Origin: Acidobacteriota bacterium | GTDB lineage: Bacteria; Actinomycetota; Acidimicrobiia; Acidimicrobiales; Acidimicrobilacustridaceae | Length of the DNA: 52,556 nucleotides | Assembly (NCBI GenBank): GCA_018969405.1 | Contig: JAGWYK010000008.1 | Coordinates: forward strand, 1 to 52,556 | Direction: 5' to 3' | In this document: positions 8,678 through 17,149 of the stretch, in pieces | Layout: every line of letters starts with the position of its first letter | Position numbering within the stretch: the stretch's first letter is position 1 | The notes under the pieces: generated by a model | Told to the model about the DNA's origin: nothing | Seen by the model: only the letters and a program-made list of their open reading frames with translations | Databases searched by the model: none | Program-made: the position numbers and the translations under genes

Positions 8678-9981
8678 GGGTGGTCCTCGGACGGGGATGG
8701 GAGTGGATCGGAGAGCAGGGTCCGCAGTTCGGCGACGAGGTGCTCGCGGGCGACGGTGCGCTGGGGCTGATCCTCGCGCAGGGGGCGCACCGTGACGATT
8801 CCGGCGGCGAGCTCATCGCTGCCGATGATCAGGGCGATGCGGGCCCCGGAACGGTCGGCGGTCTTCATCTGGGACTTCATCGACCGGGCGTCGTAGGCCC
8901 GTTCGACCCGGAATCCATGACGATGGAGATCGACGGCGATGTCGCGGGCGGCATCGCCACCGGTGGTGTCCACGACATAGAGATCGATCGCCGCCGCCGG
9001 TGCGGGGAACACACCTTCGGCCTCGCAGGTGAGCAGCACCCGCTCGATGCCGGTGCCGAACCCGATGCCCGGCGTGGGTGGACCGCCGAGCGATTCGACG
9101 AGACCGTCGTAGCGACCGCCACCACCGATGGTGGACTGGGCGGCGTCGAGGGCATGACTGATGAACTCGAAGGTGGTGTGCGTGTAGTAGTCCAGCCCGC
9201 GCACGAGACGGGGCTCGACGCGGTACGGGATGCCGAGGGCGTCGAGCCCGGCCCGCACGCGGTCGAAGTGGGCCACGGCCTCGGGCGAGAGGCTGTCGGT
9301 GATGCGCGGGGCGTCGACGATGGCGGCGATGGTGACGGGCCGCTTGGAGTCCAGCACCCGCATCGGATGGTCGGCGACCTTGGCCGCATCGGCCGGGTCG
9401 AGCTGATCGATGCGGTCGCCCAACCAGAGCCGGATGCGATCGACATGGGCCCGGCGATCCTCGGCGGTGCCCATCGAGTTGATGACGAGTTCGATCTGAC
9501 GGAGACCGAGCGCGGCGTAGAAGTCCCACAGCAGGGCGATGACCTCGACGTCGAGATCGGGATCGGCTGATCCCAGGGCCTCGACCCCGAGCTGGTGATG
9601 CTGCCGGTAGCGGCCCGCCTGAGGCCGCTCGTAGCGGAAGCTCGGGGCCGCGTACCAGACCTTCCACGGCGTGGTCGGTCGATGCTGGACGAAGGCGCGG
9701 GCCACCGAGGCGGTCCCCTCGGGGCGCAGCGCCAGATGACGCTCACCCTTGTCGAGGAAGTCGTACATCTCCTTGCGCACCACATCGGTGCCCTCCCCCA
9801 CCCGGGAGAACACGCCGATCTCCTCGAACATGGGGCTCTGCACCAGGCCGTACCCGGCCCGGCCGACCCGGTCGGCGAACCGAGCGATCAGGGCCTGCCA
9901 GCGGGAGGACTCCGGCGGCAGCACATCGTGGGTCCCGACGGGCGCCTTGAACGGCTCGGGACGCGACGGGGACTCGGACAC
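8674..9981 (-). CDS. hisS: Histidine--tRNA ligase
   Basis: Class II synthetase that charges tRNA-His. It has the HisRS signatures RPEGTAS, FRYERPQAGRYRQHHQ, and the histidine-specific LVRGLDYYTHTTFEF, with a C-terminal anticodon-binding domain. The frame stays open up to a GTG at 10017, but I chose the GTG at 9981. It lies just before conserved sequence (FKAPVGTHDVLP) and a TAGGAT hexamer ends 8 bases before it, implying a leaderless or near-leaderless message. The product is then 435 residues. It overlaps aspS by four bases, forming a hisS-aspS operon. Confidence 0.94.
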   Translation of the reverse strand: MSESPSRPEPFKAPVGTHDVLPPESSRWQALIARFADRVGRAGYGLVQSPMFEEIGVFSRVGEGTDVVRKEMYDFLDKGERHLALRPEGTASVARAFVQHRPTTPWKVWYAAPSFRYERPQAGRYRQHHQLGVEALGSADPDLDVEVIALLWDFYAALGLRQIELVINSMGTAEDRRAHVDRIRLWLGDRIDQLDPADAAKVADHPMRVLDSKRPVTIAAIVDAPRITDSLSPEAVAHFDRVRAGLDALGIPYRVEPRLVRGLDYYTHTTFEFISHALDAAQSTIGGGGRYDGLVESLGGPPTPGIGFGTGIERVLLTCEAEGVFPAPAAAIDLYVVDTTGGDAARDIAVDLHRHGFRVERAYDARSMKSQMKTADRSGARIALIIGSDELAAGIVTVRPLREDQPQRTVAREHLVAELRTLLSDPLPSPSEDHP

Positions 9982-9989
9982 GACGCAGG

Positions 9990-9995
9990 ATCCTA
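9990..9995 (-). promoter_or_regulatory. -10 element of hisS (TAGGAT, 8 bases before GTG)
   Basis: The placement favours the GTG at 9981 over the upstream GTG at 10017, because a transcript starting here would not contain the upstream codon. Confidence 0.55.
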
Positions 9996-10068
9996 CCGGT
10001 GGGGCATCTGCGGCCACGAACCTGTTGCGACCGACCGCACGACCGCCCGGCCGCCGTTCCGCGCCCCC

Positions 10069-10740
10069 TCAGGCCGGCGGCGGCGCCGGACCGATGGCGG
10101 CGGCGACCAGACCGGCGAGCGCCTGCTGTCCCGGTCCCTGGAGGTGGAGTCCGTCGCCGCCGGTGTAGCCCGGGGTGCCGGCCACGGCCGCCCAGTCGAT
10201 CACCTTCAGGTTCGGATGGCGGCTCGGAAGCGCCCTGATCGCGGCGTTGGCCTCGTCGATCTCCCCGACCCAGGGCACACAGGTCGCCCAGACGATGCGG
10301 TCGACGTCCCGCAGCAGCGCGATGAGCTCATCAGCAGCGGCGCCGTAGTCGGTCCCGAACCAGTTGGTGCACAGATGCACCACCACCACACGCCCCAGTG
10401 CACCGCCTCGGGACCGGACGAGATCGATCCCCTGATCCATGCGTCGGCTGACCTTCGCATCGAGGGTGACCTTCCATCCGGCCAGGGTGGCGTCGATGAC
10501 GTACTGCGTGCCGAGGATGACGGAGTCACCGAGGATGTACACCGTGTTGGCTCCAGGCGGCAGCGGACGATCGACCGCCGGGATGGTCGTGGTCGGGGGC
10601 AGAGTGGTCGTCGACTCGGTGCTGGCAGGACCCGTCGCCTGTGCCTGTGAACAGGCACCGACCGCGCCAACGAGGAGGACGAGCAGCGCGACCAGCAGCA
10701 CCGGGATGGGGCGCCGCTCGGGGGGCGATGAGCACCGCAT
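10069..10740 (-). CDS. SGNH/GDSL-type hydrolase-like lipoprotein
   Basis: A 223-residue exported protein. It has a basic N-terminus, a hydrophobic signal, and a lipobox-like VGAC giving a lipidated Cys near residue 30. A Thr/Ser-rich linker follows, then an SGNH-like domain with ILGDSVILG (candidate nucleophile Ser) and DGLHL near the C-terminus (candidate Asp-His pair). The central block with VVVVHLCTNW fits the block III Asn. Substrate is unknown; cell-envelope acyl or acetyl esters are plausible. Its own TAGCGT hexamer 8 bases upstream suggests independent leaderless expression. Confidence 0.75.
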   Translation of the reverse strand: MRCSSPPERRPIPVLLVALLVLLVGAVGACSQAQATGPASTESTTTLPPTTTIPAVDRPLPPGANTVYILGDSVILGTQYVIDATLAGWKVTLDAKVSRRMDQGIDLVRSRGGALGRVVVVHLCTNWFGTDYGAAADELIALLRDVDRIVWATCVPWVGEIDEANAAIRALPSRHPNLKVIDWAAVAGTPGYTGGDGLHLQGPGQQALAGLVAAAIGPAPPPA

Positions 10741-10748
10741 GGGATCCG

Positions 10749-10754
10749 ACGCTA
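10749..10754 (-). promoter_or_regulatory. -10 element of the SGNH lipoprotein gene (TAGCGT, 8 bases before ATG)
   Basis: TANNNT hexamer in the short gap between the two exported-protein genes, at leaderless spacing. Confidence 0.55.
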
Positions 10755-10778
10755 GCGGCCCTGCTGCGGCGGATCGGA

Positions 10779-11459
10779 TCAGCCCGTGTAGCTCGGCTCG
10801 ATCGGACCGGGGGCCGGTGTGGTCTCCACCACGGTGAAGGAGATGGAGGTCGCCGAGGTGGGCAGGCCGAGGGTGGCGTTGATGGCTGCGGCACTGGCCG
10901 GGCCGCAGGTGGTGGAGCCGACGGTGCCCACCGCCGCGGGCACGGTGTAGCCGGAGGCGGTGACGGTCCCGGTGAGGGGCGACCCGGCGAAGGGTGAGCC
11001 GCCGGGACCGCCGGAGGAACTCGTGGAGGTGATGGGTCCGATCGTGCAGGTGGCCGGCAGCAGCGGCACCGCGAGGGTGGCCTCGAGGGTGACGGTCATC
11101 GAACTGACGCCGGTGACGGGGTCGAGCACACCGGTGGCGGCTCCGATCTGGGTGAGGGTGATCTCAGCCTGTGGACCGGACACCGCACCGCGGTCGAAGG
11201 TCGGGATGGACAACTGCCCATCGGAGAACGCACCGGAGGTGGGATCGATGGTGGCCACGAGCGTGGAACCGGCCGGGAGCGTGAGCGCCGGAGGTCCGCC
11301 CACCTCCATGGTGCCGCTGAGCGAGAAGGTGCGCTGGACCCCGGCGGCACGGGCCGGAGCGCCGAGGGCCACCATGGAGAGGGCGATCAGCGCCACCGTC
11401 AGCAGGGCCAGCACCGGGCCGCTGATCGTGGAGCGCAGGGGACGGAACGAGATGGTCAC
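10779..11459 (-). CDS. Secreted protein of unknown function
   Basis: A 226-residue protein with a clear Sec signal peptide: a basic start, a hydrophobic run to about residue 33, and an APARA-like cleavage region near 33-39. The mature part is Thr/Ser/Gly/Ala-rich and looks like beta-strand sequence, with three cysteines (one in PATCTIGPI, one in STTCGPAS). I do not recognise a family. It starts with GTG four bases after the rel stop. A TACCCT hexamer lies inside the end of rel, 7 bases before the GTG, so it may have its own leaderless promoter. Confidence 0.7.
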   Translation of the reverse strand: MTISFRPLRSTISGPVLALLTVALIALSMVALGAPARAAGVQRTFSLSGTMEVGGPPALTLPAGSTLVATIDPTSGAFSDGQLSIPTFDRGAVSGPQAEITLTQIGAATGVLDPVTGVSSMTVTLEATLAVPLLPATCTIGPITSTSSSGGPGGSPFAGSPLTGTVTASGYTVPAAVGTVGSTTCGPASAAAINATLGLPTSATSISFTVVETTPAPGPIEPSYTG

Positions 11460-11462
11460 GCC

Positions 11463-13721
11463 TCAGAGGGTATCGGCGAGTTCCTCGCTGCGCTCGACCT
11501 CTCCATTGCCGGGCAGGACCCGATAGGCGTCGTAGATCCCGTCGATCTGCTTGATGGTGCTGAGGAGCCGATCGAGATGGGAGACCTCTCCGAGTTCGAA
11601 GTCGAACCGCATCTTCGAGATGCGATCGGCGCCGGTGATGGTGTTGCAGGCCACGATGTTGACGTGATGATCGGCAAGGGCGGCCGACACGTCGCGCAGC
11701 AGACGGGAACGGTCGAGCGCCTTCACCTCGATGGAGGCGACGAACACCGCGGCGATGTCGGTGTCCCATTCGACGTCGATGAGGCGATCGCCCTGTGCAT
11801 CGGCGAGGGACACCGCGTTCGAACAGTCGGAGCGATGCACCGAAACTCCGCGGCCACGGGTGACGAACCCCATGATCTCATCGCCGGGCACCGGGGTGCA
11901 GCACCGCGACAGACGCACCATGACATCATCGAGGCCCTCGACATGCACACCGGACTTGCTGCCCGAGGCCTGTCGGGATCGACGTGGAGCCCGCACAGTG
12001 GTGGGCAGATGATCCTCATCCACCTCGCCGGAGTCCTCGAGGCGACGACGCACCCGCTGAGCCACCGACTGGGCCGAGATCTGGCCGGTGCCGATGGCGG
12101 CGTGCAGGGCGGCGAGGTCCTCATGCTTCGACTCGACGGCGATCTCGACGAGGAGTTTCGACTGTTGGATCTTCTGCACCGGGAGGCCCTCACGTCGGAG
12201 GGCGCGGATGAGCTCCTCGGCGCCGTTCTCGATGGCGTCCTCACGACGCTCCCGCGAATGCCAGGCCCTGATGCGATTGGCGGCTCGCTGGGTGCGAACG
12301 AATCCGAGCCAGTCCTGCGATGGCCCCGACCCCCCGACCTTCGAGGTGAAGATCTCGACGGAGTCGCCCGACTGGAGCTCGGTGTCGAGCGACACGAGCC
12401 GACCGTTGACCCGAGCACCGATGCAGCTGTGGCCGACCTCGGTGTGGATGGCGTAGGCGAAGTCGATCGTGGTGGCACCCTTGGGCAGGGTGATGACCTT
12501 GCCCTTCGGGGTGAAGACGAACACCTCGTCCTGTTCGAGATCGATCTTGAGATTCGCCATGAACTCGTCGGGATCGGAGGTCTCCTGCTGCCAGTCGACG
12601 ATCCGGTTCAGCCACGCCAGGTCGGCGGAACTCTCATGGTTGTCCTTGTAGTTCCAGTGGGCGGCCACCCCGAACTCGGCGCGCTGGTGCATCTCGAGAG
12701 TGCGGATCTGCACCTCCACCGGTTTGGCCCGAGGACCGATGACCGTGGTGTGCAGCGACTGGTACAGGTTGAACTTCGGCATCGCCACGTAATCCTTGAA
12801 CCGTCCCTGCACGGGCTTCCAGGTCGCGTGGATGGATCCGAGGGCGGCGTAACAGTCCTTCACGGTCTCGACGATCACTCGGATCCCGATGAGATCGAAG
12901 ATGTCGTCGAAGTCGCGACCCTTCACGACCATCTTCTCGTAGATGCTCCAGAGGTGCTTCGGCCTCCCGGTCACATCGGCGACGATGTGGAGCTCGTCGA
13001 GCCGGGTGCGCACCTGGGTGAGGACATCGGCGAGCAGGACCTCACGCTCGGGTGACCGGGTGGCGACCATGTGATCGATCTCGGCGTATCGCTTCGGATG
13101 CAGCGAGGCGAACGAGAGGTCCTCGAGCTGCTGTTTGAGATCCTGCATCCCGAGGCGGTGGGCCAGCGGGGCATAGATGTCGAGGGTCTCCTGCGCCGTG
13201 CGCTCCTGTTTCCAGGCCGGCATGGCAGCGATGGTGCGCATGTTGTGGAGCCGATCAGCCAGTTTGATGATCAGGACGCGGAGATCCTTGGCCATGGCCA
13301 CGAGCATCTTGCGCACCGTGGCGGCCTGCTGGGCCTCCTTGGAGTCGAACTTGATCCGATCGAGCTTCGTGACGCCGTCCACGATGGCCGCCACATCGAC
13401 GCCGAAGTCGCGTTCGACCTCCTCGAGGGTGAGACCGGTGTCCTCCACGGCGTCGTGGAGCAGCGCCGCAGCGATGGTGACGTCGTCCATGCCCAGCTCG
13501 GCACAGATGCGGGCCACCGCCACCGGATGGGTGATGTACGGCTCACCCGACTTGCGGCTCTGGCCGGTGTGCGCCTCGGCGGCGACCTGATAGGCCCGCA
13601 CGATGCGGGCGGTGTCCTGCCGGGCATGGTGCTGCCGGAACGCTTCGACGAGCGGAGCGACCTCCACCGAGGGGGGCGCGCTGTGACGGCGCCAGGGGAG
13701 GACCCGATCGACGGTGGGCAT
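11463..13721 (-). CDS. rel: Bifunctional (p)ppGpp synthetase/hydrolase (RelA/SpoT homologue)
   Basis: Stringent-response enzyme that makes and degrades (p)ppGpp. In 752 residues it carries an intact HD hydrolase domain (THPVAVA near 64, HD at 89-90 in LLHDAVEDTG, KLADRLHNMRT), the synthetase domain (GRFKDYVAMPKFNLYQSLHT), a TGS domain (about 400-460), and a C-terminal ACT domain. With both active sites preserved it is a dual-function long RSH, as in mycobacteria. The ATG at 13721 has GAGG 6 bases upstream. That ribosome-binding site lies inside a possible 27-codon leader ORF (see 13725-13808). It lies downstream of secF, as in many Gram-positive genomes. Confidence 0.96.
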   Translation of the reverse strand: MPTVDRVLPWRRHSAPPSVEVAPLVEAFRQHHARQDTARIVRAYQVAAEAHTGQSRKSGEPYITHPVAVARICAELGMDDVTIAAALLHDAVEDTGLTLEEVERDFGVDVAAIVDGVTKLDRIKFDSKEAQQAATVRKMLVAMAKDLRVLIIKLADRLHNMRTIAAMPAWKQERTAQETLDIYAPLAHRLGMQDLKQQLEDLSFASLHPKRYAEIDHMVATRSPEREVLLADVLTQVRTRLDELHIVADVTGRPKHLWSIYEKMVVKGRDFDDIFDLIGIRVIVETVKDCYAALGSIHATWKPVQGRFKDYVAMPKFNLYQSLHTTVIGPRAKPVEVQIRTLEMHQRAEFGVAAHWNYKDNHESSADLAWLNRIVDWQQETSDPDEFMANLKIDLEQDEVFVFTPKGKVITLPKGATTIDFAYAIHTEVGHSCIGARVNGRLVSLDTELQSGDSVEIFTSKVGGSGPSQDWLGFVRTQRAANRIRAWHSRERREDAIENGAEELIRALRREGLPVQKIQQSKLLVEIAVESKHEDLAALHAAIGTGQISAQSVAQRVRRRLEDSGEVDEDHLPTTVRAPRRSRQASGSKSGVHVEGLDDVMVRLSRCCTPVPGDEIMGFVTRGRGVSVHRSDCSNAVSLADAQGDRLIDVEWDTDIAAVFVASIEVKALDRSRLLRDVSAALADHHVNIVACNTITGADRISKMRFDFELGEVSHLDRLLSTIKQIDGIYDAYRVLPGNGEVERSEELADTL
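11467..11472 (-). promoter_or_regulatory. -10 element of the secreted-protein gene (TACCCT, 7 bases before GTG)
   Basis: The hexamer lies within the last codons of rel, and the rel TGA falls between it and the GTG start. An internal promoter of this kind would let the exported protein be expressed separately from rel. Confidence 0.5.
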
Positions 13722-13724
13722 GGA

Positions 13725-13808
13725 CTACCTCACCGACCGGGCGACTTCGAGCCCGCCGGGACGACCATGAGGGCCATCGGGCTGAGGGCTGGATCCGACG
13801 ACGACCAT
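13725..13808 (-). CDS. Putative 27-codon leader ORF upstream of rel
   Basis: Reading the minus strand, a TACGGT hexamer is followed after 6 bases by ATG and an open frame of 27 codons that starts MVVVGSSPQPDGPHG. It ends at TAG, three bases before the rel ATG. The rel ribosome-binding sequence (GAGG) lies within its last codons. If transcribed as a leaderless message, it would be a translated leader coupled to rel. No conservation evidence is available here, and a short ORF like this can arise by chance. Confidence 0.35.
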   Translation of the reverse strand: MVVVGSSPQPDGPHGRPGGLEVARSVR

Positions 13809-13814
13809 CCCGTC

Positions 13815-13820
13815 ACCGTA
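13815..13820 (-). promoter_or_regulatory. Candidate rel promoter -10 (TACGGT)
   Basis: TANNNT hexamer 6 bases before the leader ATG at 13808. It lies in the 131-base gap between the secF stop and the rel start and is the best -10 match there. It implies a 5' leader of about 87 bases on rel mRNA. Confidence 0.45.
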
Positions 13821-13852
13821 CAGCCCGCACTGCGGCATCACCCCGGATCGGA

Positions 13853-14971
13853 TCAGCGCCGCTTGCCCTTCTTGCGCGGTCGGGGCGGGATGACGCCGGA
13901 GGAGACCGCCGCGCCGGCGCCCTCGGTGCCGGTCACACCGGTGGTGGCGGAGGTGCCGGTGCGACGGGAGCCCTGGGTGGCCTGCGCGGCGAGGGCGGCC
14001 CGATCGACCGAGGCCGTCGTGTCGACACCAGCGGCGGCGAGGCGTTCGTTGATGGCCCGGTTCTTGGGCTCGCGGTCCTTCAGGAAGACCAGCACCGGGG
14101 CGGCCACGTAGATCGAGGAGTAGGCACCGACCAGGAGACCGACCAGCAGGGCGATCGAGAACTCCTCGAGGGTGACGGCACCCATGATGCCGGCGCCGAC
14201 CACGAGCAGCGAGATCACCGGGAGCAGTGACACCACCGAGGTGTTGATCGAGCGGAGCAGGACCTGGTTCATCGAGAGGGCGGTCATCTGGGCGTAGGAC
14301 ATGCGGCCACTCACGCTGACCAGACGCTCGTTCTCCTTGATCTTGTCGTCCACCACGATGGTGTCGTAGATCGAGAAGCCGAGGATGGTGAGGAAGGCGA
14401 TGACCGTTCCCGGGGTGACCTCGAACTGGAACACCGAGTACACACCCACGCTGATGATGACGTCGTGGAACACGGCGACGATGGCGGCCACCGCCATGCG
14501 GAACTCGAGACGGATCGTCAGATAGATCAGGATCGCCACGAAGAAGAACACAAGCGCTCTGATGGCCGACCGGGTGACGTCACCACCCCAGGAGGCGCCC
14601 ACGGTGGACACGCTCACGTTGGTGGCGTCGGTGCCGGCGAGGTCACCGAGCGTGCTGCGGACCTTGGCCACCTGCTCAGGCGAACTCTCGGGGCCCTGGA
14701 CCCGAAGGGTGTCGGTGCCGACGATCTGGATCTTGGCACTGCCCTCACCGACGGTCTCGAGCGCACTGCGGGCCTCATCGACCGAGACGCCCGGAGCCTT
14801 GACCTCCCAGGACACCCCGCCCTCGAAGTCGATGCCGAGGTTGAGTCCCTGCACGAACAGCGAACCGATGGAGATGAGGATGAGGACTCCGGAGGCGATG
14901 AGGGACCGTCGCCACCAGGTGATGAAGTCGATGTTCGTCTCGCCCCGGTTGAGGCGGCCCAGACCACTCAT
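13853..14971 (-). CDS. secF: Protein translocase subunit SecF
   Basis: Inner-membrane partner of SecD that uses the proton motive force to aid Sec export. The 372-residue product has an N-terminal membrane helix (about 25-42), the LGIDFEGGVSWEV signature at the start of the periplasmic domain, and five further helices including the GFSIYDTIVVDDKIKEN region. An Ala/Thr/Arg-rich cytoplasmic tail ends in KKGKRR. I chose the ATG at 14971: AGGAG is 7 bases upstream, and the ATG shares one base with the secD stop. A GTG one codon earlier is the alternative. Confidence 0.96.
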   Translation of the reverse strand: MSGLGRLNRGETNIDFITWWRRSLIASGVLILISIGSLFVQGLNLGIDFEGGVSWEVKAPGVSVDEARSALETVGEGSAKIQIVGTDTLRVQGPESSPEQVAKVRSTLGDLAGTDATNVSVSTVGASWGGDVTRSAIRALVFFFVAILIYLTIRLEFRMAVAAIVAVFHDVIISVGVYSVFQFEVTPGTVIAFLTILGFSIYDTIVVDDKIKENERLVSVSGRMSYAQMTALSMNQVLLRSINTSVVSLLPVISLLVVGAGIMGAVTLEEFSIALLVGLLVGAYSSIYVAAPVLVFLKDREPKNRAINERLAAAGVDTTASVDRAALAAQATQGSRRTGTSATTGVTGTEGAGAAVSSGVIPPRPRKKGKRR

Positions 14972-16743
14972 CACTTCGCTCCTGTCAGCACGGGTTCACC
15001 GGCGGCACCGGCGTCGGAGGCGCGTCGCTCGGCCGGGAGGCCCAGAAGGGCCGGACGCCGCAGCAGCGAACGACGCGAGGTGGCGAACTTGACCACCGGG
15101 CGCATGTACGCCCAGGAGGTGACCAGATCGAGAAGGGTGGAGAGTCCGAGGTAGAAGGCGAAGCCGCGCACCGGGCCGACGGTGAGCCACCAGAGGATGC
15201 CGGCGCCGATCAGCGAGGCCACGTCGGCCTTGACGATGGTGGAGAAGGCTGAGACGAAGGACCGGTCGGTGGAACTTCGGATCGACCGGCCGTTCTGGAT
15301 GTCCTCCTTGAGGTGCTCGTAGTACACGACGTTGGAGTCGAGCGAGACACCGATGGACACGATGATGCCGGTGATGCCGGCGAGGGTGAGGGCGAGGCCG
15401 CTGCTGGTGCCGAGGTAGGAGATGACGGTCCACAGCAGCGCACCCTCGACCCCGAGCTTGAGCACGGCGAACAGCCCGAGCACCCGGTAGAAGGCGATCA
15501 TGTAGACCGCGGCGAGGAGGAGTCCGACCAGACCGGCGATGAGGCCGGCGTGGAGGGCGTCGCGACCGAGCGTGGCCGAGACGATCTGGGCCTGCTGCTT
15601 CTCGAACTCGACCGGCAGGGCGCCGTACTTCAGTGCGGTGGCGAGATCCTTGGCGGTGCGTTCGTTGAACGAGCCGGAGATCTCGATCTGATCGGCCTTG
15701 AAGCTGGCGGCGTTGATGCTCGGAGCCGAGATGACCTGGCCGTCGAGGACGATGGCGAGCTGACCCGAGGGGCAGGTCGCCGCCTTGGAGAAGCACTGGC
15801 TGGCCGCACCGTTGAACTTGCCGATGCCATCCGCGTTGTCCTTGAACACCGGCTGCACCACCCACTGCCCGCTCTGACCGAGATTCGCCCGGGCGGTGTC
15901 GAGGGCGCTGCCGGTGAGACCCACCGGACCCACCTTGTAGGTGGCGATGAGCACACCGTTGCGGCACTGGGGCAGCAGGGCGTCGCCGGTGGGATTGAGC
16001 TGATCAGCGGCCAGGGCGGTGCTGCAGGCGGCATCGGTGAGCCCACCGGTGGCGGGATCGATGGCGAGCGGATCGACCGCGTCGCCGGCGGTGGTCGCGC
16101 CGGTGGCCGAGGCGTCGGTCGCCGTGGCATCTGCGGCAGGGGCGTCAGCGACAGGGGCGTCGACGGCTGAGGTCGACGGGTCGGCCTGGGCGTACTCGTC
16201 GGCCCCGTCGGTGAGGGTGGTGGGCGTGGAGGATCCGAGGGCCAGTTCGCCCACCGATGCTCCCATGCCGAGTTCCTTCGCCGTGGTCGAGGGGGACTCC
16301 GGCACGGTCGTGCTGGCGTCGGGCGTGGTGGTGCTGGAATCACCGCCTGCCTGGGTGCTGGTGGATGTGGTGTCGGGCGCCGGTGCCGCCGCGGGCAACG
16401 AGGCCAGCACGGGACGGAACTGGAGTTCAGCGGTCTGACCGACGAGGTCGATGGCCCGTTCCTTGTCCTTCACGCCGGGGATCTGGATCAGGATGTTGTC
16501 CCCCTGCCGGGTGATCTCGGGCTCGGCCACACCGAGAGCGTCGATGCGTTGACGGATGATGGAGATCGCCTCGTCGATGGCGCTGCTCTCCGGGGTGCCC
16601 TTGGGCTTGAGCACGACCGACACACCGCCCTGCAGATCGAGACCCAGCAGTGGCTTGTTGCCACTGGCGAAGGTGTAGATCAGCGATCCTGCGGCGATCA
16701 CGAGGATGACGATGAGCGAGGTGAACGCTCGGAACCTTCTCAT
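14971..16743 (-). CDS. secD: Protein translocase subunit SecD with a long low-complexity insert
   Basis: Sec accessory membrane protein, 590 residues. It has an N-terminal helix (about 7-26), the LGLDLQGGVSVVL motif at 34-46, the periplasmic P1 domain, a second periplasmic region near GQVISAPSINAASFKADQ, and the C-terminal helices with LALTLAGITGIIVSIGVSLDSNV. About residues 118-228 are an Ala/Thr/Asp/Pro-rich low-complexity insert within the extracytoplasmic domain, much longer than in well-studied SecD proteins. The ATG overlaps the yajC stop (ATGA). It forms an operon with yajC and secF. Confidence 0.96.
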   Translation of the reverse strand: MRRFRAFTSLIVILVIAAGSLIYTFASGNKPLLGLDLQGGVSVVLKPKGTPESSAIDEAISIIRQRIDALGVAEPEITRQGDNILIQIPGVKDKERAIDLVGQTAELQFRPVLASLPAAAPAPDTTSTSTQAGGDSSTTTPDASTTVPESPSTTAKELGMGASVGELALGSSTPTTLTDGADEYAQADPSTSAVDAPVADAPAADATATDASATGATTAGDAVDPLAIDPATGGLTDAACSTALAADQLNPTGDALLPQCRNGVLIATYKVGPVGLTGSALDTARANLGQSGQWVVQPVFKDNADGIGKFNGAASQCFSKAATCPSGQLAIVLDGQVISAPSINAASFKADQIEISGSFNERTAKDLATALKYGALPVEFEKQQAQIVSATLGRDALHAGLIAGLVGLLLAAVYMIAFYRVLGLFAVLKLGVEGALLWTVISYLGTSSGLALTLAGITGIIVSIGVSLDSNVVYYEHLKEDIQNGRSIRSSTDRSFVSAFSTIVKADVASLIGAGILWWLTVGPVRGFAFYLGLSTLLDLVTSWAYMRPVVKFATSRRSLLRRPALLGLPAERRASDAGAAGEPVLTGAK

Positions 16744-17042
16744 GGACGGGATCCTTCCGAGGAATCCTCATCGTCGATGCTCGAGGTGGCATCGACGGGG
16801 GCGACCTTCGCGGCGACGGCGCGACGGGCGAGTTTGATCTCCACATGGGGCGCGATCTGGAGCAGGACCGTGTCGGAGTCGATCTGCACGATCGTGCCGT
16901 ACAGCCCCGATCCGCTCATGACCTCATCGCCGACCACGAGGGAGTCGACCAGGGCGTTGTGCCGCTTCAGTTCGCGCTGCTTGGGCAGGATCAGCACGAC
17001 CCAGGCGATGGCGAAGAGGATGACGATGAACAGAAGGGACAT
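16740..17042 (-). CDS. yajC: Preprotein translocase accessory protein YajC
   Basis: Small single-pass membrane protein that associates with SecDF. The 100-residue product starts MSLLFIVILFAIAWVVLILP (one helix) and continues with the QRELKRHNALVDSLVVGDEVMSGSG-type signature, split here between residues about 23 and 47. The open frame extends upstream to 17243, but the ATG at 17042 directly precedes the membrane helix as in all YajC proteins. A TACTGT hexamer at 17077-17082 would give a leader of about 28 bases. It leads yajC-secD-secF. Confidence 0.93.
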   Translation of the reverse strand: MSLLFIVILFAIAWVVLILPKQRELKRHNALVDSLVVGDEVMSGSGLYGTIVQIDSDTVLLQIAPHVEIKLARRAVAAKVAPVDATSSIDDEDSSEGSRP

Positions 17043-17076
17043 GGATCGGCGCTTCGGGAGTGGATGGGACGGTGGA

Positions 17077-17082
17077 ACAGTA
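17077..17082 (-). promoter_or_regulatory. Candidate -10 for yajC-secD-secF (TACTGT)
   Basis: TANNNT hexamer in the 107-base gap between tgt and yajC, 34 bases before the yajC ATG. Unlike most candidates here it would leave a normal leader. No convincing -35 was seen. Confidence 0.4.
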
Positions 17083-17149
17083 GCGGTCGGGACGGCTCCC
17101 CCCGGTGCAGCGGCCGATGCCCCGGCGATGTGTGGACCCGGTCCCGACC

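Noticed and set aside
11577-13055. A 492-codon plus-strand frame opposite rel
   Set aside because: Antisense to a conserved RSH enzyme; no start-site signal and no domain.
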